A DNA stretch of 64,000 bases from Marinomonas posidonica_A (GCF_043643765.1 NZ_JBHZSP010000007.1:168478-232477); one strand, 5' to 3'; shown: positions 15,783 through 25,174, counted from the first letter of the stretch. Notes: generated by a model from the letters alone, not told the origin. Program-made: numbers and translations.

Positions 15783-18071
15783 GTGAGCAAGTTATCCGAT
15801 ACGTTGAGTGAGGCCGCTGCTCTGTCTGTGGCACCGAGAAAAATCATCGTACTGTCTTTGTTGGCAATTTTTTTGCTGGTCATTGTCATTATCTGGAAAG
15901 GTGGTGAGGCTCTTAAGCACCGTCAGATTGAAGATTTACAACTGACGTCAGAAGAGCAATTAGCGCAATTGGCCAGTGTGATTGAAAGTGCCATTGCCAA
16001 ATACCAGCATATGCCGACCTTGTTGGCGACCAACGGTCGAGTCAAAAAAGCCCTGCGTGATGGCTTTTATCACGATATCTCTCAGCTAAATCTCGAACTT
16101 GAGCAGATCAACCGAATTACAGAGGCGTCCGACAGTTATATTTTGAATAAGGACGGTCTTACCATCGCGGCGTCAAATTACCAAAGTGATGCCAGTTTTA
16201 TTGGTAATAATTTCGCCTTCAGACCCTATTTTCAACAAGCTATTCAAGGCAAACCGGGGCGCTATTATGCCTTGGGAACCACTTCGAATCGACGCGGCTA
16301 TTATTTTTCTTACCCTGTTGTTGATGAAGAAGAGATCATAGGTGTGGCCGTGGTGAAAGTGGACATCAGTCAGTTTGAGAAACGCTTTGCCAATCAAAAT
16401 TATGACTTCCTACTACTTGATCCAGATGGTGTAGTGTTCAGCAGCTCAAGACCAAGTTGGCTGTATCAAGTTTTGCGTGGCTTGTCTTACAGCGAACTGA
16501 AGCGCATTGCCGAGTCCCAGCGTTACAAAGACAGACCCATTGAAAAATTGCCTATTGCGTACCAGAAACCTTTGAGTGAAAGGGCCACCTTAGTTGATGT
16601 GCTAGAAACCAATCCCTTGAATGGTGAACTCGAACGCCGTTCTTACTTGAAAATGAGTCGACCCATTCAGCTATTAGGTTTTACCATTTCTATTTTATCA
16701 CCATTGCAACTGATCAATGAAGAAATAGCCCTATGGCGCGCTATTTTTGCGGGTGGTTTAACCATTACTGGTTTATTGGCTGGTTTGGCTTTATTGCGTC
16801 GCCGCATGCTATTGGAGCGCTATAACGCTAATGAAATGACACGTCATAATCAGGCTTATATTCGTGAGGTGATCCAAAATACGCAAGCGGGCTTGGTGAC
16901 TTTGGATGATAAGCATTGCATTGAATCTTTTAATCCAGCGATCGAGAAATTGGTCGGGCAATCTCTAAGCGACTTAATTGGTCAGCCCTTACAGACCTTG
17001 TTTCATGCCGATGATCAACAAGCGCTTGATAGTGTGTGGCGTGAAGACGATGAGCTGGGTATAAAAGTGGTGACAATGGAAGGGCAGTTGCAATGGGATT
17101 CTCAGCATCAGGTGCCTGTTGAAATGACCTTGTGTGAAATGAAATTGCCTAATCGTCGCAGTTATTTGGTGACCTTCCACGATATGACGGAGCGTAAGCG
17201 TTATGAGCATGAAGTGATGCAAGCTCAGTTAGAACTGGAAAAACGAGTGCGCGAACGTACTTTTGAACTGGAGCAGGCTAACCTGTTGTTGCGCCAAGAG
17301 ATGGATGGTCACCAAGATACACAAAGAGAGCTGATTCAGACCGCGAAATTGGCTGTGCTTGGGCAGTTGAGTGCGGGGTTGAATCATGAGTTAAACCAGC
17401 CTTTAACGGCGATTCGCGCTTTTGCTGGTAATGGATTGAAATTTCTGGACAGACAAAACTATCAACAAGCTCATAGCAATTTGGAACAGATAAATCAGCT
17501 TGGGCAGCACATGAGTGATATCATTTCTCGTTTTAAGGTATTTGCTCGCAAAGGCGATGTTCAGCAGGGCCCCATTGCGATACAAACGGCCATAGTGGGG
17601 GCGATAAAAATCATTTCTCCACGTTACAAAGAAGTGGGCATTGAACTACAAGTACCAGAAGATCAAGGCTTTATTGTTCAAGGGGACATGGTGTTTCTAG
17701 AGCAAGTTTTGGTCAATTTGTTGGCCAATGCGGCAGATGCCATTCAAGAAGCGAAACCTAACTCGGTCGAACGCCAACAAAAAGTGTGTATTGAACAAAG
17801 TGCTGACGCGAAAGCCGTTTCCATTTGTGTGCGAGACTCGGGTGATGGTTTAACGGATGAAGCCATCAAGCATTTATTTGAGCCTTTCTTTACTTCTAAG
17901 TCTTCAGGCGTTGGCCTGGGCTTAGGTTTGTCGATCAGTCAGCGAATTGTTGAGGTGATGGGGGGGCAGATAAAGGCTCACAACTGCTCTGAAGGTGGTG
18001 CAGAATTTGTGGTGACATTGTCACGCTTCCAATCCAAAAAAATTAATGAAAGAGAACAGCATGACGGATAA
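15783..18071 (+). CDS. dctB: DctB-type sensor histidine kinase
   Basis: Membrane histidine kinase of about 762 residues. It has a first membrane helix (~residues 20-40), a ~280-residue periplasmic dCache-like sensor (ASDSYILNKDGLTIAASN, GIAVVKVDI-like segments), a second helix near 310-335, a PAS domain (FNPAIEKLVGQSLSDLIG) and a coiled linker. The H-box is GLNHELNQPLTAIR (phospho-His near 536) and the ATPase domain ends in GVGLGLGLSISQRIVEVMGG. This architecture fits DctB, which senses C4-dicarboxylates. GTG at 15783 follows GAGG by 5 nt; TTG at 15780 is less well spaced. It overlaps the response-regulator gene by 11 bp. Confidence 0.88.
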   Translation: MSKLSDTLSEAAALSVAPRKIIVLSLLAIFLLVIVIIWKGGEALKHRQIEDLQLTSEEQLAQLASVIESAIAKYQHMPTLLATNGRVKKALRDGFYHDISQLNLELEQINRITEASDSYILNKDGLTIAASNYQSDASFIGNNFAFRPYFQQAIQGKPGRYYALGTTSNRRGYYFSYPVVDEEEIIGVAVVKVDISQFEKRFANQNYDFLLLDPDGVVFSSSRPSWLYQVLRGLSYSELKRIAESQRYKDRPIEKLPIAYQKPLSERATLVDVLETNPLNGELERRSYLKMSRPIQLLGFTISILSPLQLINEEIALWRAIFAGGLTITGLLAGLALLRRRMLLERYNANEMTRHNQAYIREVIQNTQAGLVTLDDKHCIESFNPAIEKLVGQSLSDLIGQPLQTLFHADDQQALDSVWREDDELGIKVVTMEGQLQWDSQHQVPVEMTLCEMKLPNRRSYLVTFHDMTERKRYEHEVMQAQLELEKRVRERTFELEQANLLLRQEMDGHQDTQRELIQTAKLAVLGQLSAGLNHELNQPLTAIRAFAGNGLKFLDRQNYQQAHSNLEQINQLGQHMSDIISRFKVFARKGDVQQGPIAIQTAIVGAIKIISPRYKEVGIELQVPEDQGFIVQGDMVFLEQVLVNLLANAADAIQEAKPNSVERQQKVCIEQSADAKAVSICVRDSGDGLTDEAIKHLFEPFFTSKSSGVGLGLGLSISQRIVEVMGGQIKAHNCSEGGAEFVVTLSRFQSKKINEREQHDG

Positions 18072-19419
18072 AAATCAGGTAATTTTAATTGACGATGAAC
18101 AAGCTGTTCGCATGGCCATTTCTCAAACTTTGGCGCTGGAGGACTTTGCCGTCGCTGAGTTCAGTGCCACGCAAGGAGTGACAGAAAAGCTATCAATAGA
18201 TTGGCCAGGGGTGATTGTCAGCGATATTAATCTGCCAGGGCAAAATGGTTTGGAGTTGTTCGAAGACGTTAAAAAAATTGATGCCGAAATCCCCTTCATT
18301 CTGATAACGGGGCACGGTGATATCAGCATGGCCGTCAGTGCGATCCGTGACGGTGCGTATGACTTTATTGAAAAGCCTTTTTCCAACGAGGATTTTGTGG
18401 AAGTGGTTCGACGTGCCAGTGAAAAACGCCGTTTGACACTGGAGAACCGCAACTTACGTCTTGAGCTCGCTGCTCAAAATGCGCCCGGACCACGTATTAT
18501 TGGCAACACACCAGGTATTCATCGCTTGCGCCAAGCCCTGTTGCATGTAGCGGATACTGGTGCCGATATTTTAATTCAAGGTGAAACGGGAACCGGAAAA
18601 GAGCTGGTAGCGAGGTACATTCATGAGCATAGCTCACGACGTGGTCACCCTTTTGTGGCCATTAACTGTGGTGCCGTGCCGGATTCTATTATGGAGTCTG
18701 AATTGTTTGGACACGAAAAAGGCGCGTTTACGGACGCCAAAACACAGCGTATTGGTAAGTTAGAGCACGCTAATGGCGGTACTTTGTTCCTAGATGAAAT
18801 CGAAAGCATGCCAATGTCCATGCAAATTCGTCTATTGCGAGTGTTAGAGGAAAGACGCTTAGAACGTTTGGGATCGAATAAAGCCATTGATCTGGATTTA
18901 CGTATTCTCGCGGCGACAAAAGTGGATTTGAAGCAGTTAAGTGAAGGAGATAGCTTTCGCGAAGATTTGTATTACCGGCTCAATGTCGTACGAGTAGACA
19001 TCCCCCCTTTGCGAGAGCGTAAAGATGATATTTCCTTATTGTGGCAACACTTCTGTCTAGTTGCGACGGCGCAGTACAAACGTGAATCTGAGCCCTTGTC
19101 TGCGGCTCGTATGCATAGCTTGTTAAGCTATGATTGGCCAGGTAATGTACGTGAGTTAAGGAATTTGGCCGAACGTTATGTCTTAATGGGGGAGGCTGGC
19201 TCCTTTGAATTTGATCAAATTATCATCAATGAAAATAACCCAGGGGTCATGACGTTACCTGAGCAAATGGAACGTTTTGAAAAAACTCTATTAGAGCAGG
19301 AGTTGATACGACAAAAGGGCTCAATCAAAGACACCATGGATGCTTTGGGTTTACCGAGGAAAACCCTGTATGACAAAATGCGTAAATACGATTTGGATAA
19401 AGATTTGTATAAACAATAG
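18061..19419 (+). CDS. dctD: DctD-type sigma-54 dependent response regulator
   Basis: NtrC-family activator of about 452 residues. It has a receiver domain with phospho-Asp in VSDINLPG (near residue 53), an AAA+ domain with Walker A GETGTGKE and Walker B GGTLFLDEIES, and a C-terminal Fis-type helix-turn-helix (IKDTMDALGLPRKTLYDKMRKY). The sigma-54 contact loop reads GAFTDA instead of GAFTGA (near residue 222). With the overlapping DctB it should activate a sigma-54 promoter for dicarboxylate uptake; the DctPQM-type operon at 35.7-39.1 kb carries a matching promoter-like site. Confidence 0.9.
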   Translation: MTDKNQVILIDDEQAVRMAISQTLALEDFAVAEFSATQGVTEKLSIDWPGVIVSDINLPGQNGLELFEDVKKIDAEIPFILITGHGDISMAVSAIRDGAYDFIEKPFSNEDFVEVVRRASEKRRLTLENRNLRLELAAQNAPGPRIIGNTPGIHRLRQALLHVADTGADILIQGETGTGKELVARYIHEHSSRRGHPFVAINCGAVPDSIMESELFGHEKGAFTDAKTQRIGKLEHANGGTLFLDEIESMPMSMQIRLLRVLEERRLERLGSNKAIDLDLRILAATKVDLKQLSEGDSFREDLYYRLNVVRVDIPPLRERKDDISLLWQHFCLVATAQYKRESEPLSAARMHSLLSYDWPGNVRELRNLAERYVLMGEAGSFEFDQIIINENNPGVMTLPEQMERFEKTLLEQELIRQKGSIKDTMDALGLPRKTLYDKMRKYDLDKDLYKQ

Positions 19420-19682
19420 CCCTCGGTAGGTAAAGAAATGTTAAATCACTAAGAGATTGTTTACTTATGTAATCGTTTTTTGTAACTTAGAAATTCATGT
19501 CAATTCTTCTTACCGTGAATGCTTTCTATCGCTCAGTTTGATGCTGTTTAGTAGGAGCGGGTCAAACTATATGTACATTACAATGTTTCCTATTTAAGAA
19601 GTATTGCGCTCATTTAGGTAGAAGGCACAGATGTATTTTGTGGTTCTTCTGGTTTTATCTATCTATTCGCCTTGGGGGCATA

Positions 19683-20447
19683 GTGACGCCTATTATCCGA
19701 CATTTACTGCGTTCATTAGGACGTACTGGCTTAGTGCTGGCGCTAACTGTTTCTGCCATTCTTATTTCTATACTGTTCGATATTGCTTTTGCGAAGCTGT
19801 TAGGTTTCACTTTTGATTTGCATCGTGATGTGATGATGATCACCCTCATAGCGGGCTTAACGACACCTATTTTATCTTGGTATTTGGTGGGCTTGCTATT
19901 ACGTGTTGATGTAATGGAGCGGGAGATGACTCAGCTCGCTTCAATCGATAGCCTAACGTTGGTTTATAATCGTGGTTATTTTTACAAAAAAAGTTTGACT
20001 GCTCTATCATCTAAAGCCAGCTTCAAAAAATCTGGCGTATCTGCATTTTTTGTTCTGGATCTAGATGATTTCAAACAAATTAATGACCAGCATGGTCATC
20101 TCTGTGGTGACCGAGCTCTGGTGTGTTTTGCGGAAGCGTTGCGAAGCATCTTTCATTATCCAAATGTAGTGGCTCGTTTAGGTGGCGATGAATTTGCTGT
20201 TTTGCTGTGTAATGCCACAGAAGCCGAAGTGGCTAGCTTTGCGAAAAAAATTTTAGACAGGGTGCGTAACACCAGTTTGGCAACCGAACAAGGTTCATTA
20301 AATTTTACCACCAGTATTGGTGTGGCAACCTTTCAAGGGCAAGGTGAGCAAGTGTTTGAGCTGGCGTTCCAGACCGCCGATAAAGCTTTGTATGAAGTGA
20401 AAAGGGCAGGTCGCGACAGCTATAAAATTCAAACTGTCGGTCACTGA
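19683..20447 (+). CDS. membrane diguanylate cyclase (GGDEF)
   Basis: Predicted cyclic di-GMP synthase. Two membrane helices lie in the first ~85 residues (LVLALTVSAILISILF and MMITLIAGLTTPILSWYLVG). A GGDEF domain follows, with metal-binding FVLDLDDFKQINDQHGH and an intact GGDEF. The RxxD inhibitory site is missing (HYPN at that position). I start at GTG 19683, which follows GGGGG by a few bases and gives 254 residues; a TTG at 19638 would add 15. The gene stands alone after dctD, with about 260 bp of unassigned sequence before it. Confidence 0.82.
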   Translation: MTPIIRHLLRSLGRTGLVLALTVSAILISILFDIAFAKLLGFTFDLHRDVMMITLIAGLTTPILSWYLVGLLLRVDVMEREMTQLASIDSLTLVYNRGYFYKKSLTALSSKASFKKSGVSAFFVLDLDDFKQINDQHGHLCGDRALVCFAEALRSIFHYPNVVARLGGDEFAVLLCNATEAEVASFAKKILDRVRNTSLATEQGSLNFTTSIGVATFQGQGEQVFELAFQTADKALYEVKRAGRDSYKIQTVGH

Positions 20448-20456
20448 AAAATAGCG

Positions 20457-21317
20457 TTAATCCTGCCAATATAAGCGCACTGGATTGTCGACAAATATTG
20501 CTTGTCTCGTGCTCTCATCCGGTATCCAACTTTGTACCAAGTCTAACAACCTTGCGTCGTTTGGTGCTTGCTCTGGTGTGCCTGAAACATGGGGCCAATT
20601 GCTGGCCCAAATAATGCGTTCAGGAGCATGTTTCATTGCCGCTTTGGTCATCTCGGCTATGTCTGCGTAGTCTGGCCCACCATTGGCTGAGCTTTCATAA
20701 CAAGCGGCTATTTTGTAATAACAGTTGCCCTTGTCCAGAAGCTTGAGTAAGTGTTTGAATTCGGTGCTATTGGTTTTGACTGGGGGCAAAAACTTACCAT
20801 GATGATCCAGACTAAAATTGCCTTTGATCTTATCCAGTAAGCTGGCGTGCTCTAAGATTTCACGACCATTGAACTGCACTATGCAACTCCAGCCAAACGA
20901 AGCAATTTTATCGTTTACAGATAACAAATCTTTTAATCTGACAGCGCCTTGAGTTAACTGCATAATACGCGCGCCACGTGCGCCCATTTGATGCCACTTT
21001 TCCAGTTCAGCTTCCGTTGTATCGGGCGTCACTACCACAATGCCACGGGCTTTATCCCCCATACTTTGTACCGCATTGAGCAATACTTGGTTATCTGTTT
21101 GATAGGCGTTAGGTTGGGTAATCACAACCTTATCTATGCCCAACCATTTCATCACTTGCTGGTAATCTTCAAGACTCGCAGCATCGTTAGGAATGTTTGG
21201 GCCGCCTGGTAAGTTAGGGTGTTGGGCGTCGTATATGTGTATGTGCGTGTCTATGCTGCCTTTAGGTAGGGCAATATTGGGAGCTTGTCCGTTTAATTGT
21301 CTTGCCATGATTGCCAT
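20457..21317 (-). CDS. amidohydrolase, D-galactarolactone isomerase-like
   Basis: TIM-barrel amidohydrolase of the 2-pyrone-4,6-dicarboxylate lactonase (PDC hydrolase) group. The metal-site start DTHIHIYD is near residue 23, a later SLDHHGKFLPP supplies further ligands, and ASNWPHVSGTPE gives the C-terminal Asn-Trp-Pro-His. It sits directly after the galactarolactone cycloisomerase gene (3 bp gap), as in Agrobacterium tumefaciens where Gli isomerises D-galactaro-1,5-lactone to the 1,4-lactone. This context makes Gli the best call; a different lactone hydrolase is possible. Confidence 0.82.
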   Translation of the reverse strand: MAIMARQLNGQAPNIALPKGSIDTHIHIYDAQHPNLPGGPNIPNDAASLEDYQQVMKWLGIDKVVITQPNAYQTDNQVLLNAVQSMGDKARGIVVVTPDTTEAELEKWHQMGARGARIMQLTQGAVRLKDLLSVNDKIASFGWSCIVQFNGREILEHASLLDKIKGNFSLDHHGKFLPPVKTNSTEFKHLLKLLDKGNCYYKIAACYESSANGGPDYADIAEMTKAAMKHAPERIIWASNWPHVSGTPEQAPNDARLLDLVQSWIPDESTRQAIFVDNPVRLYWQD

Positions 21318-21320
21318 TCC

Positions 21321-22460
21321 TTATGTTTTGGGACGATATTTAGCCAGTTCATCTGGACATATTTCAATCCCTAATCCATGACCTTGAGGCACGGTTAAAT
21401 AGCCATCGTTAAGCTCAAAAGGTTGGGTGACGATACTTGATCGGAAAGGGTTGTGGGTTTGATCGTATTCAAAGCGCGGTGATTCAGGTGTACAACCATA
21501 AGACGGCGGATTCGGTGGAATAATGGCGTGAAAGTGAAGTCCTGCTGCCAATGCAACACTGGTGCCCCAAACATGAGGTACGCAACGCACACCATAAATG
21601 TCGCATAAGGTGAGTATTTTTTTCGCTTCGCTTAAACCGCCTACACCGCATACGTCGGGTTGTAAAATATCGACTGTGTTTTGCTTGAGTGCTTCGTTAA
21701 CCCCCCAACGTGTGTGCCAGGTTTCACCACCAGCAAGGGGGATGGATTGGTTGCTCCTGAGTTTGTGATAGCTACTCAATGCTTCGGGTACAACGGGCTC
21801 TTCGAACCATAGGATGTCGCAATTCTTAACGGCGTTAGCGACACGTGCAGCATCAATAGGATCATAACCATGATTGGCGTCTATCATAAGTTCAATGTCG
21901 TCACCTAAACACTGACGTACGGCTTTGATCGAGGCGATGTCCAGGTCGATACCAAAACCAATTTTGATCTTTACCGCCTTGAAACCCGCTTGCTTATAGC
22001 CAGACACTTCATCCAACAAGCTTGTTATACGATCTTGGCCTACTAAACGAAAACCACCAGTGGCGTAGACTGGGATTTTCTTGCGAAAAGCGCCGCCTAG
22101 TAGCTGGTGGGTTGGGCATTGGTGATATTTCCCCGCTACATCCCACAAAGCGATATCAATGCCGCTGATGGCATTGATAGTGGCACCACGTTGTCCTTGG
22201 TCACGGAAGGTGTTGTAAAGTTTGAGCCAGATGGGTTCGATGTGTAGAGCATGTTCGCCAATAAGATGAGGCTTCATGGCCTGAATGAAGGCATCGTTTA
22301 CGATACGGTTGCCTAAACATTCTCCCCAGCCTACTAAACCATTATCACAATGGATTTCTACTAGTAGGTGATCTCTGGAGGTAAACAGCATGGAGGCGGA
22401 TTCGAACGGCTGTTCAAGTTCATGGCTTAGGTGATGAGTAATGATTTCTGTAATTTTCAT
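21321..22460 (-). CDS. gci: D-galactarolactone cycloisomerase (enolase superfamily)
   Basis: Mandelate racemase/muconate lactonising enzyme family member of 379 residues, closely resembling Agrobacterium Gci as I know it: PFESASMLF, GWGECLGNR, FRDQGQRGATINAISGIDIALWD, AVKIKIGFG with the KxK pair, DANHGYD, WFEEPVVPE and the C-terminal VPHVWGT with a catalytic His. It opens the galactarolactone made by uronate dehydrogenase to 3-deoxy-2-keto-hexarate. I start at ATG 22460 after AAGG; an 18-codon upstream extension is not conserved. It is likely co-transcribed with the isomerase gene. Confidence 0.92.
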   Translation of the reverse strand: MKITEIITHHLSHELEQPFESASMLFTSRDHLLVEIHCDNGLVGWGECLGNRIVNDAFIQAMKPHLIGEHALHIEPIWLKLYNTFRDQGQRGATINAISGIDIALWDVAGKYHQCPTHQLLGGAFRKKIPVYATGGFRLVGQDRITSLLDEVSGYKQAGFKAVKIKIGFGIDLDIASIKAVRQCLGDDIELMIDANHGYDPIDAARVANAVKNCDILWFEEPVVPEALSSYHKLRSNQSIPLAGGETWHTRWGVNEALKQNTVDILQPDVCGVGGLSEAKKILTLCDIYGVRCVPHVWGTSVALAAGLHFHAIIPPNPPSYGCTPESPRFEYDQTHNPFRSSIVTQPFELNDGYLTVPQGHGLGIEICPDELAKYRPKT

Positions 22461-22535
22461 GGGACAAGACCTTGTGTGTCTGTTTATTCTTGTTAGAGAT
22501 GGCAAACATAGCACAAGTTATTTTATCAAATCTAT

Positions 22536-22552
22536 AAATTCATACTATGATT
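22536..22552. promoter_or_regulatory. putative uronate operator (copy 1, before gci)
   Basis: The 17-mer AAATTCATACTATGATT is identical to the copy at 23391-23407. Its core TCATACTATGA is an inverted repeat around one central base. It overlaps the stop codon of the FadR-type gene and lies 76 bp upstream of gci. Confidence 0.7.
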
Positions 22553-23270
22553 TTGCTCGTTGTATGTCGCGCATCAATTTACGGTAGCGCTCGCAGCCAT
22601 TGTTAAGGTGGACGCGCACCGCTTCTTTGGCGGCTTCAGCATCGCGTACTTCAATTGCATCCAAAATCGCTTTGTGTTCACGATTGAGGGACTTATCGAT
22701 TTCTGGATCGCGGGGCAGGCCAGCTTCTTCTCTTAGTCGTGCACGAGGGATAGTACGTTGTCCAAGGACTTCTAAAAAATCAACAAAGTGTTGGTTGTTA
22801 GTAGCCTTGGCAATGGCTAAATGGAATTCGAAATCTTCCTGTTCAGCGCTTTCACCTTTTTGGACTTTGCGTTCATAGGCATCGTAACAGCGATAGATTT
22901 CCGCTTCTTGTGCTAACGAACAACGAGCTACAGCAAGGGCTACTGCTTCTATCTCTACAGCGGTTCTAAGTTCTAAAGACTCTATTGTATCGGTCAGAGT
23001 CTGTGTGCTGTTACGTAGTAAGGAACTGAGCTTTTGCTCCGGTTCGGAGACAAATACACCTGCCCCTTGTTTGGCTTTGACCAACCCTTCTGCTTTTAAA
23101 CAGGCAATGGCTTCGCGTAGCACGGTTCGGCTGACAGACAGTTCGCTCATCAACTTAGGTTCTGTCGGCAATTTGTCACCAGGTTTCATATCCATGGAGG
23201 CAATGCGTTGACGAATTTTTTCTGCCGTTTGTTGCGGCAAACTGGCTTTTATGGTTTTGCTTACTGGCAT
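22545..23270 (-). CDS. FadR/UxuR-type GntR family regulator
   Basis: 241-residue GntR regulator of the FadR (FCD) subfamily. The winged helix includes KLPTEPKLMSELSVSRTVLREAIACLKAEGLVKAKQGAGVFV, and an all-helical FCD effector domain carries its metal-binding Asp/His residues (DFEFHLAIAKATNN and a later NREHKAIL). It lies between gci and the divergent TRAP operon, so it most likely represses uronate uptake and oxidation until a uronate or aldarate is present. Two copies of a 17-bp sequence flank the gene and are the best operator candidates. Confidence 0.9.
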   Translation of the reverse strand: MPVSKTIKASLPQQTAEKIRQRIASMDMKPGDKLPTEPKLMSELSVSRTVLREAIACLKAEGLVKAKQGAGVFVSEPEQKLSSLLRNSTQTLTDTIESLELRTAVEIEAVALAVARCSLAQEAEIYRCYDAYERKVQKGESAEQEDFEFHLAIAKATNNQHFVDFLEVLGQRTIPRARLREEAGLPRDPEIDKSLNREHKAILDAIEVRDAEAAKEAVRVHLNNGCERYRKLMRDIQRAKS

Positions 23271-23390
23271 GGTTTAGTGGCCTTTCTAAAACAAAAAGAT
23301 GTTGCTTTTTAAGAGCTTGAATATGTTATCACATAATATGAATAGTACTTAATATACTCATTAAGTCGTTAAGTTTAAATTAAATCATGA

Positions 23391-23407
23391 AAATTCATAC
23401 TATGATT
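23391..23407. promoter_or_regulatory. putative uronate operator (copy 2, before TRAP operon)
   Basis: Identical 17-mer to 22536-22552, placed 122 bp upstream of the TRAP substrate-binding protein gene and about 120 bp upstream of the divergent regulator gene. Confidence 0.7.
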
Positions 23408-23529
23408 ATTGTCTATTCCTAATATCTTATGCTACAAATAAAAAGGTTGGATGGCGATCTTAAGGTCTTAGCTCTAAAGTGGTTATCCAAACAAGCAGAA
23501 AAATGACAAGAATCACTGGAGACATAACA

Positions 23530-24528
23530 ATGATAATAAGTTTTCCCGCAAAAAAAATTGGTAAAGCGCTCGCCTTGATGACGGCCGCCTCGGCAGTGGC
23601 ATTTTCTTCCGCGGCAAACGCCGAATGGAAAGGCTGGAACATCCATAATACGGGGTACCCTGTGACGGATGCATTGGAATCTTTCATCAAAGAAGCGGAT
23701 AAAGCCACAGACGGTCGTGTTAGTGGTCGAGTTTATAATGGCTCGGTACTGGGTAGTCAGTCTGATGCGATTCAGATGCTGCAAGTTGGTGCTATTCAGT
23801 TTGCTGGTTTTAGCTTGGGGCCAATGGGTGATGCTGTGCCCGAAGTGAATGTGGTTTCTCTTCCTTTTATTTTCAAAGACCTAAATCACATGCACCGTGT
23901 TATGGATGGCCCAGTCGGTGATCAGCTAAGTAATGCCATGGCGAAAAAAGGCATTATGTCGTTAGCTTGGTATGATGGTGGTGCACGTTCTTTCTACAAT
24001 ACCGCTAAGCCAATTCAGACGCCAGCGGATGTGAAAGGTGAGAAATTCCGTGTCATGAACAATGAATTGTATGTTGGTATGGTGGAAGCTTTGGGTGGTA
24101 ATGCTACGCCAATGGCTTACTCTGAAGTATATCAATCCTTGAAAACGGGCGTAGTTGATGGCGCTGAAAACAACTGGCCATCTTATGATTCTAGTAATCA
24201 TTATGAAGTGGCGCCTTATTATTCTTTAACTCAACACTTAATCATTCCTGAGTGTGTTTGTGTGAGTGTGAAAGCGTGGAACGAATTGTCTGCAAAAGAC
24301 CAGGTTGCTGTCAAAAAGGCTGCTCGTGATAGCTCGGTTTTGCAGCGTGAATTGTGGGCGCAACGCGATGAAGAAAGCCGTAAAAAAGTGTTGGCTTCTG
24401 GTGTTAAGTTTAATGAAATCAAAGATAAAAAAGCCTTTAGTGATGCGATGAAACCGGTTTACGCGAAAGCGGTGAAAGACAATCCATCTTTGAAGCCATT
24501 TATTGAGCAAATTCAAAATACCCAGTAA
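23530..24528 (+). CDS. TRAP transporter substrate-binding protein (uronate type)
   Basis: DctP-family periplasmic binding protein of about 332 residues. A signal peptide (KALALMTAASAVAFSSAANA, cut before EWKG) is followed by the DctP domain. KGEKFRVMNN carries the conserved Arg that binds the substrate carboxylate, and GVVDGAENNWPS the conserved Asn. It heads the operon with the TRAP permeases, uronate dehydrogenase, KdgD and the semialdehyde dehydrogenase, so galacturonate and/or glucuronate is the inferred ligand. ATG 23530 is chosen because it begins the signal peptide. Confidence 0.9.
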   Translation: MIISFPAKKIGKALALMTAASAVAFSSAANAEWKGWNIHNTGYPVTDALESFIKEADKATDGRVSGRVYNGSVLGSQSDAIQMLQVGAIQFAGFSLGPMGDAVPEVNVVSLPFIFKDLNHMHRVMDGPVGDQLSNAMAKKGIMSLAWYDGGARSFYNTAKPIQTPADVKGEKFRVMNNELYVGMVEALGGNATPMAYSEVYQSLKTGVVDGAENNWPSYDSSNHYEVAPYYSLTQHLIIPECVCVSVKAWNELSAKDQVAVKKAARDSSVLQRELWAQRDEESRKKVLASGVKFNEIKDKKAFSDAMKPVYAKAVKDNPSLKPFIEQIQNTQ

Positions 24529-24541
24529 TAAATAACGGTTC

Positions 24542-24574
24542 AGGCTAATCTACCAGTGGTAGATTAGCCTTTTG
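24542..24574 (+). terminator. hairpin after the TRAP binding-protein gene
   Basis: AGGCTAATCTACC and GGTAGATTAGCCT form a 13-bp stem with loop AGT, followed by TTTT. It lies between the binding-protein gene and the permease genes. A partial terminator here would give more binding protein than permease. Confidence 0.8.
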
Positions 24575-24600
24575 ATGACATTGCTTGAAAGAGTGTGACT

Positions 24601-25173
24601 ATGGCTTTCTCTTCTTCTGTACAACCCAAAATCAAATCCATTCTGGATGGCGTTGCTTTTTTAGTGACGGCCTTATCTGGTGTGTTTTTAGTTTTGTTGG
24701 TGGCTTCATTTGGTTGGTTGGTATTTGGTCGTTATGTGTTAAACGACACGCCAACTTGGGTGGAGCAAATGGCCATGTTGTTGGTCACTAGTATTACGTT
24801 TTTGGCCGCAGCAGTGGGGATTCATGAACGCACTCATTTAAGTGTCGACATGCTTTCCATGCTGGTGCCTGAACGAGTGGGTCAGATTTTTAATATCTTG
24901 ATTGATGTGTGTATTGTCGTTTTTGGTTATGCCATGGCGTTATACGGTAAAGAGCTGGTGGACTTTGCTTGGTTCAGAAGCATTCCACTATTAAGTATCC
25001 CTATCTTAGAATGGAGGATTCCGGATGGTATTCGCTACTTCCCAGTGGTTGCCAGTGGTGTGTTGATGTGCTTGTTTGCTGGGTATCGAGTGATTATCAG
25101 TGCTCTCAGTTTATATTCAAAACAATCTGTGTCAGCAGCTTCTCACTCTTCTGATGTAGCGGGAGATAAATAA
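24601..25173 (+). CDS. TRAP transporter small permease (DctQ-like)
   Basis: 190-residue DctQ-type subunit with four membrane segments. The segment FGRYVLNDTPTWVEQMAMLLVTSITFLAAAVGIHERTHLSVDM is the family signature. It pairs with the following large permease to import the ligand of the upstream binding protein using a sodium gradient. ATG 24601 has GAAAGAG upstream. One base separates its stop from the next start. Confidence 0.92.
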   Translation: MAFSSSVQPKIKSILDGVAFLVTALSGVFLVLLVASFGWLVFGRYVLNDTPTWVEQMAMLLVTSITFLAAAVGIHERTHLSVDMLSMLVPERVGQIFNILIDVCIVVFGYAMALYGKELVDFAWFRSIPLLSIPILEWRIPDGIRYFPVVASGVLMCLFAGYRVIISALSLYSKQSVSAASHSSDVAGDK

Positions 25174-25174
25174 T

